Below are positions 1 to 7,368 of a stretch of DNA of 13,017 bases, in pieces; position 1 is the first letter of the stretch; each line of letters starts with the position of its first letter. The stretch comes from an uncultured Salinimicrobium sp. Its GTDB lineage: Bacteria > Bacteroidota > Bacteroidia > Flavobacteriales > Flavobacteriaceae. The stretch lies in contig CAMPJY010000066.1 of assembly GCA_946887025.1 (NCBI GenBank), positions 1-13,017 on the forward strand, written 5' to 3'. The notes under the pieces were generated by a model. That model made no database searches, was not told the origin of the DNA, and saw only the letters and a list, made by a program, of their open reading frames with translations. The position numbers and the translations under genes were made by a program.

Positions 1-192
1 ATGCCGGGGCTGATCCTTGATGTTAATGTGACTCCAGGGCAGGAGGTGAAGGAAGGGGATTACCTGCTGGTGCTGGAGGCCATGAAAATGGAGAATACTC
101 TTACCGCCCCAAAAGATGGAACCGTGAAAGCTGTGGTTGTAAAGAAAGGGCAGACGGTGGATAAGAATCAGGTCCTGGTGGAGATGGAATAA
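1..192 (+). CDS. Biotin carboxyl carrier protein of acyl-CoA carboxylase (C-terminal biotinyl domain; 5' end cut by window)
   Basis: This is the swinging-arm subunit: the biotin on its lysine is carboxylated by biotin carboxylase and then donates CO2 to the acyl-CoA on the carboxyltransferase. The visible 63 residues are a biotinyl/lipoyl beta-sandwich with the hallmark AMKMEN at residues 27-32, so the biotinylated lysine is residue 29 (codon 85-87). The methionine at base 1 is almost certainly the internal Met of the conserved PMPG motif that opens the fold, not the true start. Such carriers normally have 70-100 further residues upstream, so the gene is partial. It ends 61 nt before the biotin carboxylase gene on the same strand, and the two are very probably one operon. 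The domain call is secure; whether the carrier serves propionyl-CoA or acetyl-CoA is inferred from the neighbouring carboxyltransferase. Confidence 0.93.
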   Translation: MPGLILDVNVTPGQEVKEGDYLLVLEAMKMENTLTAPKDGTVKAVVVKKGQTVDKNQVLVEME

Positions 193-253
193 CTCGGATA
201 AGTCAAGAGCTTAAAAACAGTACTCCTTTCTGGAAAAAACAAAAAGAAATCAG

Positions 254-1693
254 ATGAAAAAGATATTGGTTGCCAATCGGGGGGAAATCGCCCTGCGGGT
301 AATGAAAACCATCAGGAAAATGGGTATCAAGACCGTTGCGGTATATTCCACTGCCGATCGTGACGCCCCTCACGTGAGATTTGCCGATGAGGCAATCTGT
401 CTGGGAGGTCCTGCTTCCAGTGAATCCTACCTCCTGGGGAACAGGATAATTGAAGAAGCCCGGAAACTGGGCGTTGATGGGATTCACCCCGGTTATGGGT
501 TTTTAAGTGAAAATGCAGGATTTGCGGAAGCAGTGGAGGAAAACGGGATAATTTTCATAGGACCCCGTCCGGATGCAATCCGTATCATGGGAAGTAAACT
601 GGCTGCCAAGGAGGCAGTAAAGAAATATGATATTCCGATGGTTCCCGGGATTGATGAGGCCATCACCGATCCCGAAGCAGCAGCCAGGATAGCAAAAGAA
701 ATTGGATACCCCATCCTCATAAAAGCCTCAGCAGGTGGCGGGGGTAAGGGAATGCGGGTTGTACATAAGGAGAGCGACCTGAAGGAACAGATGCAGCGGG
801 CCATCAGCGAAGCTACCTCGGCTTTTGGGGATGGAGCTGTTTTTATTGAGAAATACATCGCATCGCCAAGGCATATCGAGATTCAGGTACTGGCCGATAC
901 ACATGGCAATGTCCTGCATCTGTTTGAGAGGGAATGCAGTATCCAGCGTCGCCATCAGAAGGTCATCGAAGAGGCCCCGTCGGAGGTTCTGGACGAACAG
1001 CTCCGTCAAAAGATGGGGGAAGCAGCCGTTATGGTTGCCAAAGCCTGTGATTACGTAGGGGCGGGTACCGTCGAATTCCTTTTGGATGAACAGAAGAATT
1101 TTTATTTCCTCGAAATGAACACCCGGCTTCAGGTAGAGCACCCGGTCACTGAAATGATAACAGGTCTTGACCTTGTGGAACAGCAGATTAGGGTAGCAAG
1201 AGGGGAAGAGCTGGAATTTACCCAGAAGGACCTCAGGATAAACGGGCACGCGCTGGAACTGAGGATCTACGCGGAAGATCCCCTGAACAACTTTCTTCCC
1301 AGCATAGGAAACTTGAGCAAGTACCGTATGCCCCAAGGGGAGGGAATAAGGGTGGATAACGGATTCGAGCAAGGCATGGAAATCCCTATGTATTACGACC
1401 CGATGATCGCAAAACTAATCACCTACGGAAAAACAAGAGAGGAAGCTATACATCTCATGTTGTCAGCCATTTCTTCCTACGAAGTCGAGGGAGTCGAAAC
1501 CACGCTTCCGTTTGGAAAGTTCGTCTTTGAACACGAAGCTTTCACAAGCGGTGATTTCGACACTCATTTCGTACAGAAACATTATTCTCCCGAGGTACTT
1601 CAGGAATCTTTGGAGGAGGAAGCCAGACTGGCGGCACTGGTCGCACTTAAGCAGTATCTGAAGGACCAGAAACTCCTGCGCCTGCCACATTAA
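254..1693 (+). CDS. accC: Biotin carboxylase subunit of acyl-CoA carboxylase
   Basis: This cytoplasmic enzyme uses ATP and bicarbonate to carboxylate the biotin on the carrier protein encoded just upstream. At 479 aa it is slightly longer than E. coli AccC (about 449) and lacks a fused carrier domain. In order: N-terminal Rossmann-like domain from KKILVANRGEIALR; ATP-grasp domain with the glycine-rich loop GGGGKGM at 161-167 and candidate ATP-binding lysines 115 and 157; metal/biotin site EMNTRLQVEHPVTE at 287-300 with R291 and E295; conserved R337 in the C-terminal domain. The last 20 or so residues are a charged tail that can be an ordinary family extension. The start follows an A-rich leader without a clear Shine-Dalgarno site, usual in this phylum. 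The gap to the carboxyltransferase is 52 nt with no terminator. Because the substrate may be propionyl-CoA, pccA-type naming is an alternative to accC. Confidence 0.95.
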   Translation: MKKILVANRGEIALRVMKTIRKMGIKTVAVYSTADRDAPHVRFADEAICLGGPASSESYLLGNRIIEEARKLGVDGIHPGYGFLSENAGFAEAVEENGIIFIGPRPDAIRIMGSKLAAKEAVKKYDIPMVPGIDEAITDPEAAARIAKEIGYPILIKASAGGGGKGMRVVHKESDLKEQMQRAISEATSAFGDGAVFIEKYIASPRHIEIQVLADTHGNVLHLFERECSIQRRHQKVIEEAPSEVLDEQLRQKMGEAAVMVAKACDYVGAGTVEFLLDEQKNFYFLEMNTRLQVEHPVTEMITGLDLVEQQIRVARGEELEFTQKDLRINGHALELRIYAEDPLNNFLPSIGNLSKYRMPQGEGIRVDNGFEQGMEIPMYYDPMIAKLITYGKTREEAIHLMLSAISSYEVEGVETTLPFGKFVFEHEAFTSGDFDTHFVQKHYSPEVLQESLEEEARLAALVALKQYLKDQKLLRLPH

Positions 1694-1745
1694 GCCAAGG
1701 ACAGATAAGGGGAAAATAATTTGAATTAAACAGCAGACAGGAATA

Positions 1746-3287
1746 ATGAACCACAATATTGACAAGCTACAGGAAAAACTTTCAGAAGCACTTCTTGGAG
1801 GCGGCGAAAAAAGAATAGCCAAACAGCACGAGAAGAAGAAATTAACGGCTCGCGAGCGGGTGGAGTATCTCCTGGATGAAGGTTCCTTTGAAGAGATCGG
1901 AATCCTGGTGACCCACCGGACCAGTGATTTTGGGATGGATAAGCAGAAGTTCTACGGGGACGGAGTGGTTACGGGTTACGGAACCATCAACGGGAGGCTG
2001 GTCTATATTTTCGCACAGGATTTCACCGTTTTCGGGGGAGCACTTTCAGAAACCCATGCTGAAAAGATCTGCAAGGTCATGGATCACGCCATGTCTGTAG
2101 GGGCTCCAATTATTGGGCTGAATGATTCCGGAGGCGCACGAATCCAGGAGGGGGTCCGTTCCCTCGGGGGCTACGCCGATATATTTCACCGCAACGTTAA
2201 AGCTTCGGGTGTTATCCCCCAAATTTCCGCAATAATGGGCCCCTGTGCCGGGGGAGCGGTCTATTCCCCCGCCATGACTGATTTCACCCTTATGGTGGAG
2301 CATACCAGTTATATGTTCGTTACAGGACCCAATGTGGTGAAAACCGTGACCAATGAAAATGTCACCTCGGAAGAACTTGGAGGCGCCAGTACCCACTCCA
2401 CCAAATCGGGAGTGACCCATATAACTTCAGAAAACGATATTGCCTGCCTCGAGGATATCAAAACCCTTCTCAGTTATCTACCGCAGAACAATAAAGAGAC
2501 CACAGCAAAATATCAGGTGCAGCTGGGGGATGAAATTAGGGAAGCGCTGGACAGCATAATCCCGGAGAGTTCTCAAAAACCTTATGACATGCATGAGGTG
2601 ATCCGAAACACCATTGATGCGGAGAGTTTCTTTGAAATCCATAAGGATTATGCTGCAAATATTATTGTGGGATTTGCCCGTCTGGGCGGCCGCAGCATAG
2701 GGATCGTCGCAAATCAGCCGATGGTACTGGCAGGGGTTCTGGATGTGGAGAGTTCCAAAAAAGCCGCCAGGTTCACCCGGTTCTGTGACTGTTTCAATAT
2801 TCCGCTCCTGGTGCTGGTGGATGTGCCGGGATTCCTTCCAGGAACAGACCAGGAATGGAATGGGATCATTCTTCACGGAGCCAAACTGCTTTATGCCCTG
2901 AGTGAGGCCACAGTTCCCAAGGTTACCGTCATTACAAGAAAAGCCTATGGTGGGGCCTACGACGTGATGAATTCGAAACATATAGGTGCCGACCTGAACT
3001 TCGCCTGGCCTACTGCCGAGATCGCGGTAATGGGAGCCAAGGGAGCCAGTGAGATCATCTTCAAGAATGAGATTAAGGCAGCAGAAGACCCCGAATCAAA
3101 ACTGAAGGAAAAAGAGGCAGAATATGCAGAAAAATTTGCCAATCCCTTTGAGGCCGCGCAACGTGGATTTATCGATGAGGTCATCTGGCCCAGGGATACT
3201 CGAAGGAAGTTGCTGAAGGCTTTCAGCATGCTGGAAAACAAGAAAGCTGTAAGAGCTGACAGAAAGCACGGGAATATTCCGCTGTAG
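1746..3287 (+). CDS. Acyl-CoA carboxylase carboxyltransferase (beta) subunit, propionyl-CoA carboxylase-like
   Basis: This subunit transfers CO2 from carboxybiotin to an acyl-CoA, most likely propionyl-CoA to give (S)-methylmalonyl-CoA. At 513 aa it matches the PccB family length. Two crotonase-like halves are visible: the N-terminal (biotin/CoA) half with oxyanion glycines in [12 protein letters not shown] (165-176) and [11 protein letters not shown] (212 onward), and the C-terminal half with [12 protein letters not shown] (about 361) and [10 protein letters not shown]. The residue after AY in the last motif is Asp406. In characterised actinobacterial homologues, Asp in what I believe is this position favours propionyl-CoA and Ile permits acetyl-CoA, which is the basis of my substrate guess. 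It is not the split AccA/AccD type used for fatty-acid synthesis. It is the third gene of the operon; no strong terminator follows, but a new promoter lies downstream at about 3312-3342. Confidence 0.93.
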   Translation: MNHNIDKLQEKLSEALLGGGEKRIAKQHEKKKLTARERVEYLLDEGSFEEIGILVTHRTSDFGMDKQKFYGDGVVTGYGTINGRLVYIFAQDFTVFGGALSETHAEKICKVMDHAMSVGAPIIGLNDSGGARIQEGVRSLGGYADIFHRNVKASGVIPQISAIMGPCAGGAVYSPAMTDFTLMVEHTSYMFVTGPNVVKTVTNENVTSEELGGASTHSTKSGVTHITSENDIACLEDIKTLLSYLPQNNKETTAKYQVQLGDEIREALDSIIPESSQKPYDMHEVIRNTIDAESFFEIHKDYAANIIVGFARLGGRSIGIVANQPMVLAGVLDVESSKKAARFTRFCDCFNIPLLVLVDVPGFLPGTDQEWNGIILHGAKLLYALSEATVPKVTVITRKAYGGAYDVMNSKHIGADLNFAWPTAEIAVMGAKGASEIIFKNEIKAAEDPESKLKEKEAEYAEKFANPFEAAQRGFIDEVIWPRDTRRKLLKAFSMLENKKAVRADRKHGNIPL

Positions 3288-3311
3288 GAAGGACCTGGAT
3301 ACACAAATTCC

Positions 3312-3342
3312 TTTATCAAATCAATTTTAGTTGGTATCTTTG
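3312..3342 (+). promoter_or_regulatory. Bacteroidota-type promoter for mtaB
   Basis: TATCTTTG at 3335-3342 matches the -7 consensus TAnnTTTG, and TTTA at 3312-3315 sits 19 nt upstream as an imperfect -33 element (consensus TTTG/TTG). Transcription would begin near 3349, leaving about 90 nt of leader before the mtaB ATG at 3439. This suggests mtaB is transcribed independently of the carboxylase operon. Confidence 0.6.
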
Positions 3343-3438
3343 CCCCCTCAGAAATCCGGATTCCGGGGAAGCTTAATTATTGAAATCCTGCACTCTTCCT
3401 CCTGATATTCCGAAGGGGCAGGAAAGGAAAGAGACAGT

Positions 3439-4773
3439 ATGGATACTCCAAAAAAAGTTGCGTTTTATACCCTCGGGTGCAAGTTGAATTTTTCAGAAAC
3501 ATCTACCATTGCCCGAAGTTTTAAGGATGAAGGATTCGAACGTGTGGATTTCTCTGATCCTGCCGATATCTTCGTCATAAATACCTGTTCAGTTACCGAT
3601 AATGCTGATAAACGCTTTAAAAGCATTGTAAAACAGGCGCAAAAGTCCAATGAGAATGCGTTCGTCATTGCTATTGGCTGCTACGCCCAGTTAAAACCCG
3701 AAGAACTTGCTGCAGTTGACGGAGTAGACCTGGTTTTGGGAGCTACGGAGAAATTCAAGATCACCAATTACCTGAACGATTTAAGCAAGAACGACTTTGG
3801 GGAAATCCACTCCTGCGAAATTCAGGAGGCCGATTTTTATGTGGGCTCCTATTCCTTTGGCGACAGGACCCGGGCATTTCTGAAGGTTCAGGATGGCTGT
3901 GATTATAAATGTACCTATTGTACAATTCCCTTGGCACGAGGCATCTCCCGAAGCGATACGCTTGAGAATGTTCTGGACAATGCCAGAAAGATCAGCGAAA
4001 AGGGAATCAAGGAGATTGTCCTTACCGGAGTTAATATCGGCGACTATGGAAAAGGGGAATTCGGCAACAAAAAACACGAACACACTTTCCTGGAACTGGT
4101 GAAGGCCCTGGATGAGGTGGAGGGTATAGAACGCCTGAGGATCTCTTCCATAGAACCTAATCTCCTGCAGAATGAAACCATTGAGTTTGTTGCTCAAAGC
4201 AAGGCTTTTGTACCTCATTTTCATATCCCCCTGCAGAGTGGAAGCAATGAAATCCTTAAAGCCATGCGCCGCCGCTACATGAAAGAGCTTTATGTCGATC
4301 GGGTGAAAAAAATAAAAACTGTCATGCCCGATGCCTGTATTGGAGTCGACGTTATTGTGGGGTTCCCGGGGGAAACGGATGAGCTTTTTCTGGAAACCTA
4401 TAACTTTCTGAATCAGCTGGACGTTTCATATCTGCACGTTTTTACTTATTCTGAAAGGGATAATACGGTAGCTGCTGAAATGGAAGGGGTAGTGCCGCTG
4501 AAGGTGAGAAAGAAACGCAGCAAGATGCTGCGTGGGCTTTCCGTGAAAAAACGCCGTGCCTTCTATGAATCTCAGCTGGGCAAAACATACCAGGTCCTGT
4601 TTGAGGGGGAGAACAAGGAAGGTTTTATCCACGGATTCACCGAGAATTATGTAAAGGTAAAACTGCCCTGGAATCCGGAACTGGTAAATACAGTTCATAA
4701 GATCCGTTTAACGAAAATCGATGAGGACGGGCTGGTAAGGTTTGATTTCGTTGAGGAGCCGATAGCAGTCTAG
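3439..4773 (+). CDS. mtaB: tRNA (N6-L-threonylcarbamoyladenosine(37)-C2)-methylthiotransferase MtaB
   Basis: This radical-SAM enzyme adds a methylthio group to t6A at position 37 of tRNAs reading ANN codons, giving ms2t6A. At 444 aa it has the family's three-part layout. The N-terminal UPF0004 domain (1-125) carries the three cysteines for the auxiliary [4Fe-4S] cluster: Cys14 in TLGCKLN, Cys50 in NTCSVT and Cys81 in GCYAQ. The radical-SAM core starts at CDYKCTYCTIPLARG, with Cys154, Cys158 and Cys161. The C-terminal TRAM-like domain spans roughly 380-440. TLGCKLN and TIPLARG point to MtaB rather than MiaB or RimO, which have different surrounding residues. It sits alone between a promoter at 3312-3342 and a convergent gene whose stop lies 49 nt away. 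Confidence 0.93.
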   Translation: MDTPKKVAFYTLGCKLNFSETSTIARSFKDEGFERVDFSDPADIFVINTCSVTDNADKRFKSIVKQAQKSNENAFVIAIGCYAQLKPEELAAVDGVDLVLGATEKFKITNYLNDLSKNDFGEIHSCEIQEADFYVGSYSFGDRTRAFLKVQDGCDYKCTYCTIPLARGISRSDTLENVLDNARKISEKGIKEIVLTGVNIGDYGKGEFGNKKHEHTFLELVKALDEVEGIERLRISSIEPNLLQNETIEFVAQSKAFVPHFHIPLQSGSNEILKAMRRRYMKELYVDRVKKIKTVMPDACIGVDVIVGFPGETDELFLETYNFLNQLDVSYLHVFTYSERDNTVAAEMEGVVPLKVRKKRSKMLRGLSVKKRRAFYESQLGKTYQVLFEGENKEGFIHGFTENYVKVKLPWNPELVNTVHKIRLTKIDEDGLVRFDFVEEPIAV

Positions 4774-4804
4774 TCAGACTTCCCCACAACTGAAGCTTTT
4801 AAAG

Positions 4805-4819
4805 CCAGGCAGACCCTGG
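4805..4819. other. Small hairpin between convergent mtaB and GNAT-like gene
   Basis: CCAGG (4805-4809) and CCTGG (4815-4819) are complementary around a 5-nt loop, in the middle of the 48-nt convergent gap. On the minus strand it is followed by a short CTTT tract, and on the plus strand by no T-run. It may help terminate the GNAT-like transcript, but five base pairs is weak. Confidence 0.3.
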
Positions 4820-4821
4820 GA

Positions 4822-5121
4822 TTAAATATTTATTCCCACCGGAAGAAGGCTCTTGTATTTTCGCCTGTTCCTTCTCATGAAACTCACTATGGCAGGGCAG
4901 GTTGGCATCACCCGTGTCTCCCGCTCCTTAATAATATCGAGGACTCTTTCGATAAAAACATCCGCATAACCTTTTTCCTTTATGGAATCGCTCATCACGA
5001 TTTTGGTAAGGAATATCTTTCGGTCCTGTTGTGCGTATTCAATCTTAACCAGTTCTCCTTCAATATCAGCTTCAAATTGACGTAAAAATTCATTGTCATT
5101 TACAGATAATTCAGCATTCAT
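4822..5121 (-). CDS. Small GNAT-like protein (YjdJ / Acetyltransf_CG type)
   Basis: This 99-residue protein resembles the minimal GCN5-related N-acetyltransferases of the YjdJ/Acetyltransf_CG family, which are usually 90-100 aa and only the core of the GNAT fold. The features I use are an early acidic beta strand (FEADIEGELVKIEYAQQ), a middle strand ending in IVMSDSIKEKGYADVFIERVLDIIKE (the acetyl-CoA loop plus helix region) and the late VMPTCPAIVSFMRRNRRKYKSLL, matching the family's 'P.CP.....RR' segment. The usual Q/RxxGxG/A loop is present only as KEKGYA, so acetyl-CoA binding is plausible but unproven. The substrate is unknown. The gene stands alone on the minus strand with its 3' end facing mtaB. 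No TAnnTTTG motif is clear upstream of its ATG. Confidence 0.7.
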   Translation of the reverse strand: MNAELSVNDNEFLRQFEADIEGELVKIEYAQQDRKIFLTKIVMSDSIKEKGYADVFIERVLDIIKERETRVMPTCPAIVSFMRRNRRKYKSLLPVGINI

Positions 5122-5200
5122 TTTGGTATTGTTTTTTATTACAATTAATATATCAAAAAACCCGCCAGAGTTTAAGAAGTTGCCTTGGTACTGGGGCTGT

Positions 5201-5249
5201 GGGAATTTAAAGTTTAATTTAATTATATTACCCGAAGAGGTAAATTCCC
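5201..5249. repeat. 9-bp inverted repeat upstream of the hydrolase promoter
   Basis: GGGAATTTA at 5201-5209 and TAAATTCCC at 5241-5249 are exact reverse complements separated by 31 nt of AT-rich sequence, ending 2 nt before a candidate -7 element. It could be a paired operator or a cruciform, but in AT-rich DNA it may also be chance. Confidence 0.35.
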
Positions 5250-5251
5250 TG

Positions 5252-5259
5252 TAAATTTG
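5252..5259 (+). promoter_or_regulatory. Candidate -7 element for the hydrolase / transglycosylase pair
   Basis: TAAATTTG matches TAnnTTTG and lies 53 nt before the hydrolase ATG. No good TTG lies at the expected -33 distance; the upstream stretch is only AT-rich. The position is right for the first gene of a two-gene unit, but the missing -33 lowers confidence. Confidence 0.45.
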
Positions 5260-5312
5260 ATACTGTAAAGATACGACTTTTCGTCGGAAATTACTTAATA
5301 AGCGCTTGTTAA

Positions 5313-6002
5313 ATGAATGATTCTCAGATAATACATGTTTACTTTATACCCGGACTGGCGGCCAACAGTTCTATTTTTGAATTCATAGAGCTTCCGAAAG
5401 ATAAGTTTGAGATCCACCTGCTGGACTGGATGATCCCCACCCCAGGGGAAACCTTAAAGGAATATGCCCTCCGGATGACCAAATTCATCAAACATGATAA
5501 TGTGGTCCTGCTGGGGGTTTCCTTCGGGGGAGTGGTGGTTCAGGAAATGGCCCAGTTTCTAAACCTGAAGCGGTTAATTATCGTATCCAGCGTGAAATGC
5601 CAGCGGGAACTGCCCCGAAGGATGAGATACGCCAGTAAGGCGAAGCTTTTCAAGATCCTGCCCACGAGTCTGGTAAATCATGTGGATCTTCTGGGGAAAC
5701 TGGCAATAGGGGATTTTGCCAAAAAGCGGGTTGAACTATATAAAAAATACCTGTCCGTTACCGATACCCGCTATCTTGACTGGGCTATTGAAAATATGGT
5801 GTGCTGGGATAAAAGGGAACCCATGCAGGAAATTGTGCATATCCACGGGGATAAGGATGAGATCTTTCCCTATAAATACATTGAAGGCTGTATCACCGTG
5901 CCCGGCGGGACTCATGTGATGATTATCAACAGGTTCCGTTGGTTCAATGAGAATCTGGAGGAGATAATTTTAACCGGAAAATTGGAGGAGAAAAGGAATT
6001 AA
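5313..6002 (+). CDS. Alpha/beta hydrolase family protein
   Basis: This is a single-domain, probably cytoplasmic alpha/beta hydrolase of 229 aa with no signal peptide. The nucleophile elbow is GVSFGG (68-73, Ser70), preceded by the strand NVVLLGVS. The acid is probably Asp182 in HGDKDEIFP, and the catalytic His is His201 in PGGTHVMI. The oxyanion strand near the N-terminus reads HVYFIPGLAANSS. Only about 85 residues separate the nucleophile elbow from the first late strand, so the lid is small. The HGDKDEIFP...GGTH ending is typical of esterase/lipase-like members, but the substrate cannot be read from sequence. The start at 5313 begins MNDSQ. The gene is followed after 25 nt by a lytic transglycosylase on the same strand, so the two are probably co-transcribed, although a functional link is unknown. 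Confidence 0.85.
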   Translation: MNDSQIIHVYFIPGLAANSSIFEFIELPKDKFEIHLLDWMIPTPGETLKEYALRMTKFIKHDNVVLLGVSFGGVVVQEMAQFLNLKRLIIVSSVKCQRELPRRMRYASKAKLFKILPTSLVNHVDLLGKLAIGDFAKKRVELYKKYLSVTDTRYLDWAIENMVCWDKREPMQEIVHIHGDKDEIFPYKYIEGCITVPGGTHVMIINRFRWFNENLEEIILTGKLEEKRN

Positions 6003-6027
6003 AGATTTAAATTTAAAAAAAGAACCT

Positions 6028-6954
6028 ATGATGCTTGATCTGAAGAAAATACTTTTATTAGGAGGCCTGGTGGCGGTTATAGGAGTAAGTGTAAACGCGG
6101 TACAGGATGCCCCCAGCGATGAAAACCAGAACGGCAAACTGGTGAATGATTATAATGTTTATGCCATCCCATTGCCCATGGACCTCGAATTCGCCGGAGA
6201 GCCGGTTCCTATGGAAAATCCCGACATAGCTGAACGTATGGACAGGGAATTGCTGGTGAATACCTACTGGCAGTCTAACGGACTCTTACTGATTAAGAGG
6301 GCGAATAAATATTTTCCGGTAATAGAACCCGTACTTGCTGAATATGGAGTCCCGGATGATTTTAAATATATAGCGGTAATAGAAAGCGGACTTACCAATG
6401 CCGTGTCTCCTGCAGGAGCACGGGGTTTCTGGCAGATAATGGAATCCACGGGGAAAGAGGCCGGATTGGAAATAAATGGGAATGTGGATGAAAGATATAA
6501 TCTTGAGAAGGCGACCAGGGCAGCTGCTGAGTATTTCCTGAAGTCCAAAGAAAGACTGGGTTCCTGGACCCTGGCTGCTGCGGCTTATAATGCAGGCAAT
6601 TATGGTGTGGACAGGCAGCTGGAAAGACAGGAGGTGGAGGATTATTACGATCTGCTTCTGGGGGATGAGACCAGCCGCTATGTCTTCAGGATCCTTGCCT
6701 TAAAGGAAATCCTTGAAGATCCAAAGAAATTCGGCTTCAATTTCCGTGACAGGGACCTTTATAAGGATGTGCCCAGTTATAAGGTGGAAGTGGATACCCC
6801 CGTCACCAATTTTACCGATTTCGCACAGCAGTTCGGGATCAACTATAAGATTCTGAAGATCCACAATCCATGGCTAAGGGAAGGACATCTGAACAACGCG
6901 AGCGGGAAAAAGTATTTAATCGAAATACCCGAAGAGGGGGTATATGTGAATTAG
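6028..6954 (+). CDS. Secreted lytic murein transglycosylase (SLT domain, MltD-like)
   Basis: This exported enzyme would cleave the MurNAc-GlcNAc bond of peptidoglycan to give 1,6-anhydro ends. It has 308 aa, or 307 if the second ATG is used. Residues 5-24 form a signal peptide (KKILLLGGLVAVIGVSVNA, likely cut after VNA), with no lipobox cysteine, unlike E. coli MltD. The SLT domain spans about 105-220: the catalytic Glu is Glu119 in IAVIESGL, followed by the family motifs SPAGARGFWQIM (127-138) and AAAAYNAG (183-190). The tail at 250-303 (YKVEVDTPVTNFTDFAQQFG...LIEIP) looks like one degenerate LysM-type glycan-binding domain. It follows the hydrolase by 25 nt. Its TAG stop overlaps the first bases of a tandem repeat block, so the extreme C-terminus could have been affected by the repeat's arrival. 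There is no sign of a frameshift. Confidence 0.88.
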   Translation: MMLDLKKILLLGGLVAVIGVSVNAVQDAPSDENQNGKLVNDYNVYAIPLPMDLEFAGEPVPMENPDIAERMDRELLVNTYWQSNGLLLIKRANKYFPVIEPVLAEYGVPDDFKYIAVIESGLTNAVSPAGARGFWQIMESTGKEAGLEINGNVDERYNLEKATRAAAEYFLKSKERLGSWTLAAAAYNAGNYGVDRQLERQEVEDYYDLLLGDETSRYVFRILALKEILEDPKKFGFNFRDRDLYKDVPSYKVEVDTPVTNFTDFAQQFGINYKILKIHNPWLREGHLNNASGKKYLIEIPEEGVYVN

Positions 6955-6973
6955 ATTCTTTTTTTAAAGCTAT

Positions 6974-7069
6974 GAATTGCCGGGGCTTCCTTTTGAGATT
7001 GAACATTGGGCTAAAGCCCAAGATCCGGGGAATATTTGCTGTTCCTCCAGCTAAAGCTGGAGGCAATTC
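6974..7069 (+). repeat. Palindromic element copy 1 (8-bp terminal inverted repeats)
   Basis: The element is bounded by GAATTGCC (6974-6981) and GGCAATTC (7062-7069), perfect inverted repeats. Inside, in order: CCGGGGCTT, the palindrome GGGCTAAAGCCC (7009-7020 region), and the hairpin CCTCCAGCTAAAGCTGGAGG with a 9-bp stem just before the right end. No protein is encoded. It resembles REP-like or MITE-like non-autonomous elements; no transposase is in the window. Confidence 0.75.
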
Positions 7070-7108
7070 AAAAGATATTTGGATGAGATTCCTCTTTTTT
7101 GAAGCTAT

Positions 7109-7205
7109 GAATTACCGGGGCTTCCTTTTGGTGATTAAACATTGGGCTAAAGCCCAAGATCCGGCGAATATTTGCTGTTCCTCCAGCTAAAGCTGGAGGC
7201 AATTC
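7109..7205 (+). repeat. Palindromic element copy 2
   Basis: Second copy, almost identical to copy 1. The left end is GAATTACC (one change from GAATTGCC) and the right end GGCAATTC (7198-7205). It keeps GGGCTAAAGCCC and the 9-bp CCTCCAGCT/AGCTGGAGG stem. Confidence 0.75.
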
Positions 7206-7244
7206 AAAAGATATTTGGATGAGATTCCTCTTTTTTAAGGCTAT

Positions 7245-7303
7245 GAATTGCCGGGGCTTTTAAGCCCCGGATCCGAAGTTATTTAGAAAAAGGGCTTTAG
7301 CCC
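7245..7303 (+). repeat. Palindromic element copy 3, diverged and truncated
   Basis: It begins GAATTGCC and has an intact first hairpin, CCGGGGCTTTTAAGCCCCGG (7251-7270, 9-bp stem), that copies 1 and 2 retain only as a left half. GGGCTTTAGCCC (7292-7303) is the second palindrome with TT instead of AA at the centre. The third hairpin and the right terminus are missing. Confidence 0.65.
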
Positions 7304-7368
7304 AAAGGATTCTAATCCCCGCAGCTGTGAAATTATTTCAAAAAATCAGGAACCCGAACAAAAAACTG

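Larger units (their letters stand above)
6953..7320. repeat. Tandem array of about 135-bp units (two full, one degraded), intergenic
   Basis: The marker AGATTC...TTTTTT...GCTATGAATT recurs with GCTATG at 6969, 7104 and 7240, giving spacings of 135 and 136 bp. Copies 1 and 2 are nearly identical; copy 3 keeps the first 15 or so bases and then diverges. Homology on the left reaches base 6953, inside the stop codon of the transglycosylase gene. Each unit contains a palindromic element (annotated separately) plus about 35 bp of linker ending in a T-tract. The gap of about 410 bp between the transglycosylase and the thioredoxin-like gene consists almost entirely of this array. I see no gene in it; open frames through it are repeat-derived. 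Confidence 0.9.

Noticed and set aside
1..192. Complete 63-aa free biotinyl-domain protein starting at base 1
   Set aside because: The Met at base 1 belongs to the internal PMPG motif of carrier proteins; the gene most likely extends upstream beyond the window.
6870..7190. Open frame of 106 codons on + across the end of the transglycosylase gene and the repeat array
   Set aside because: It overlaps the real gene in another frame and then encodes the repeat unit twice; no start context and no recognisable protein.
6953..7320. CRISPR array from the regularly spaced repeats
   Set aside because: The unit is about 135 bp with nearly identical sequence throughout, so there are no unique spacers, and no cas genes are present.
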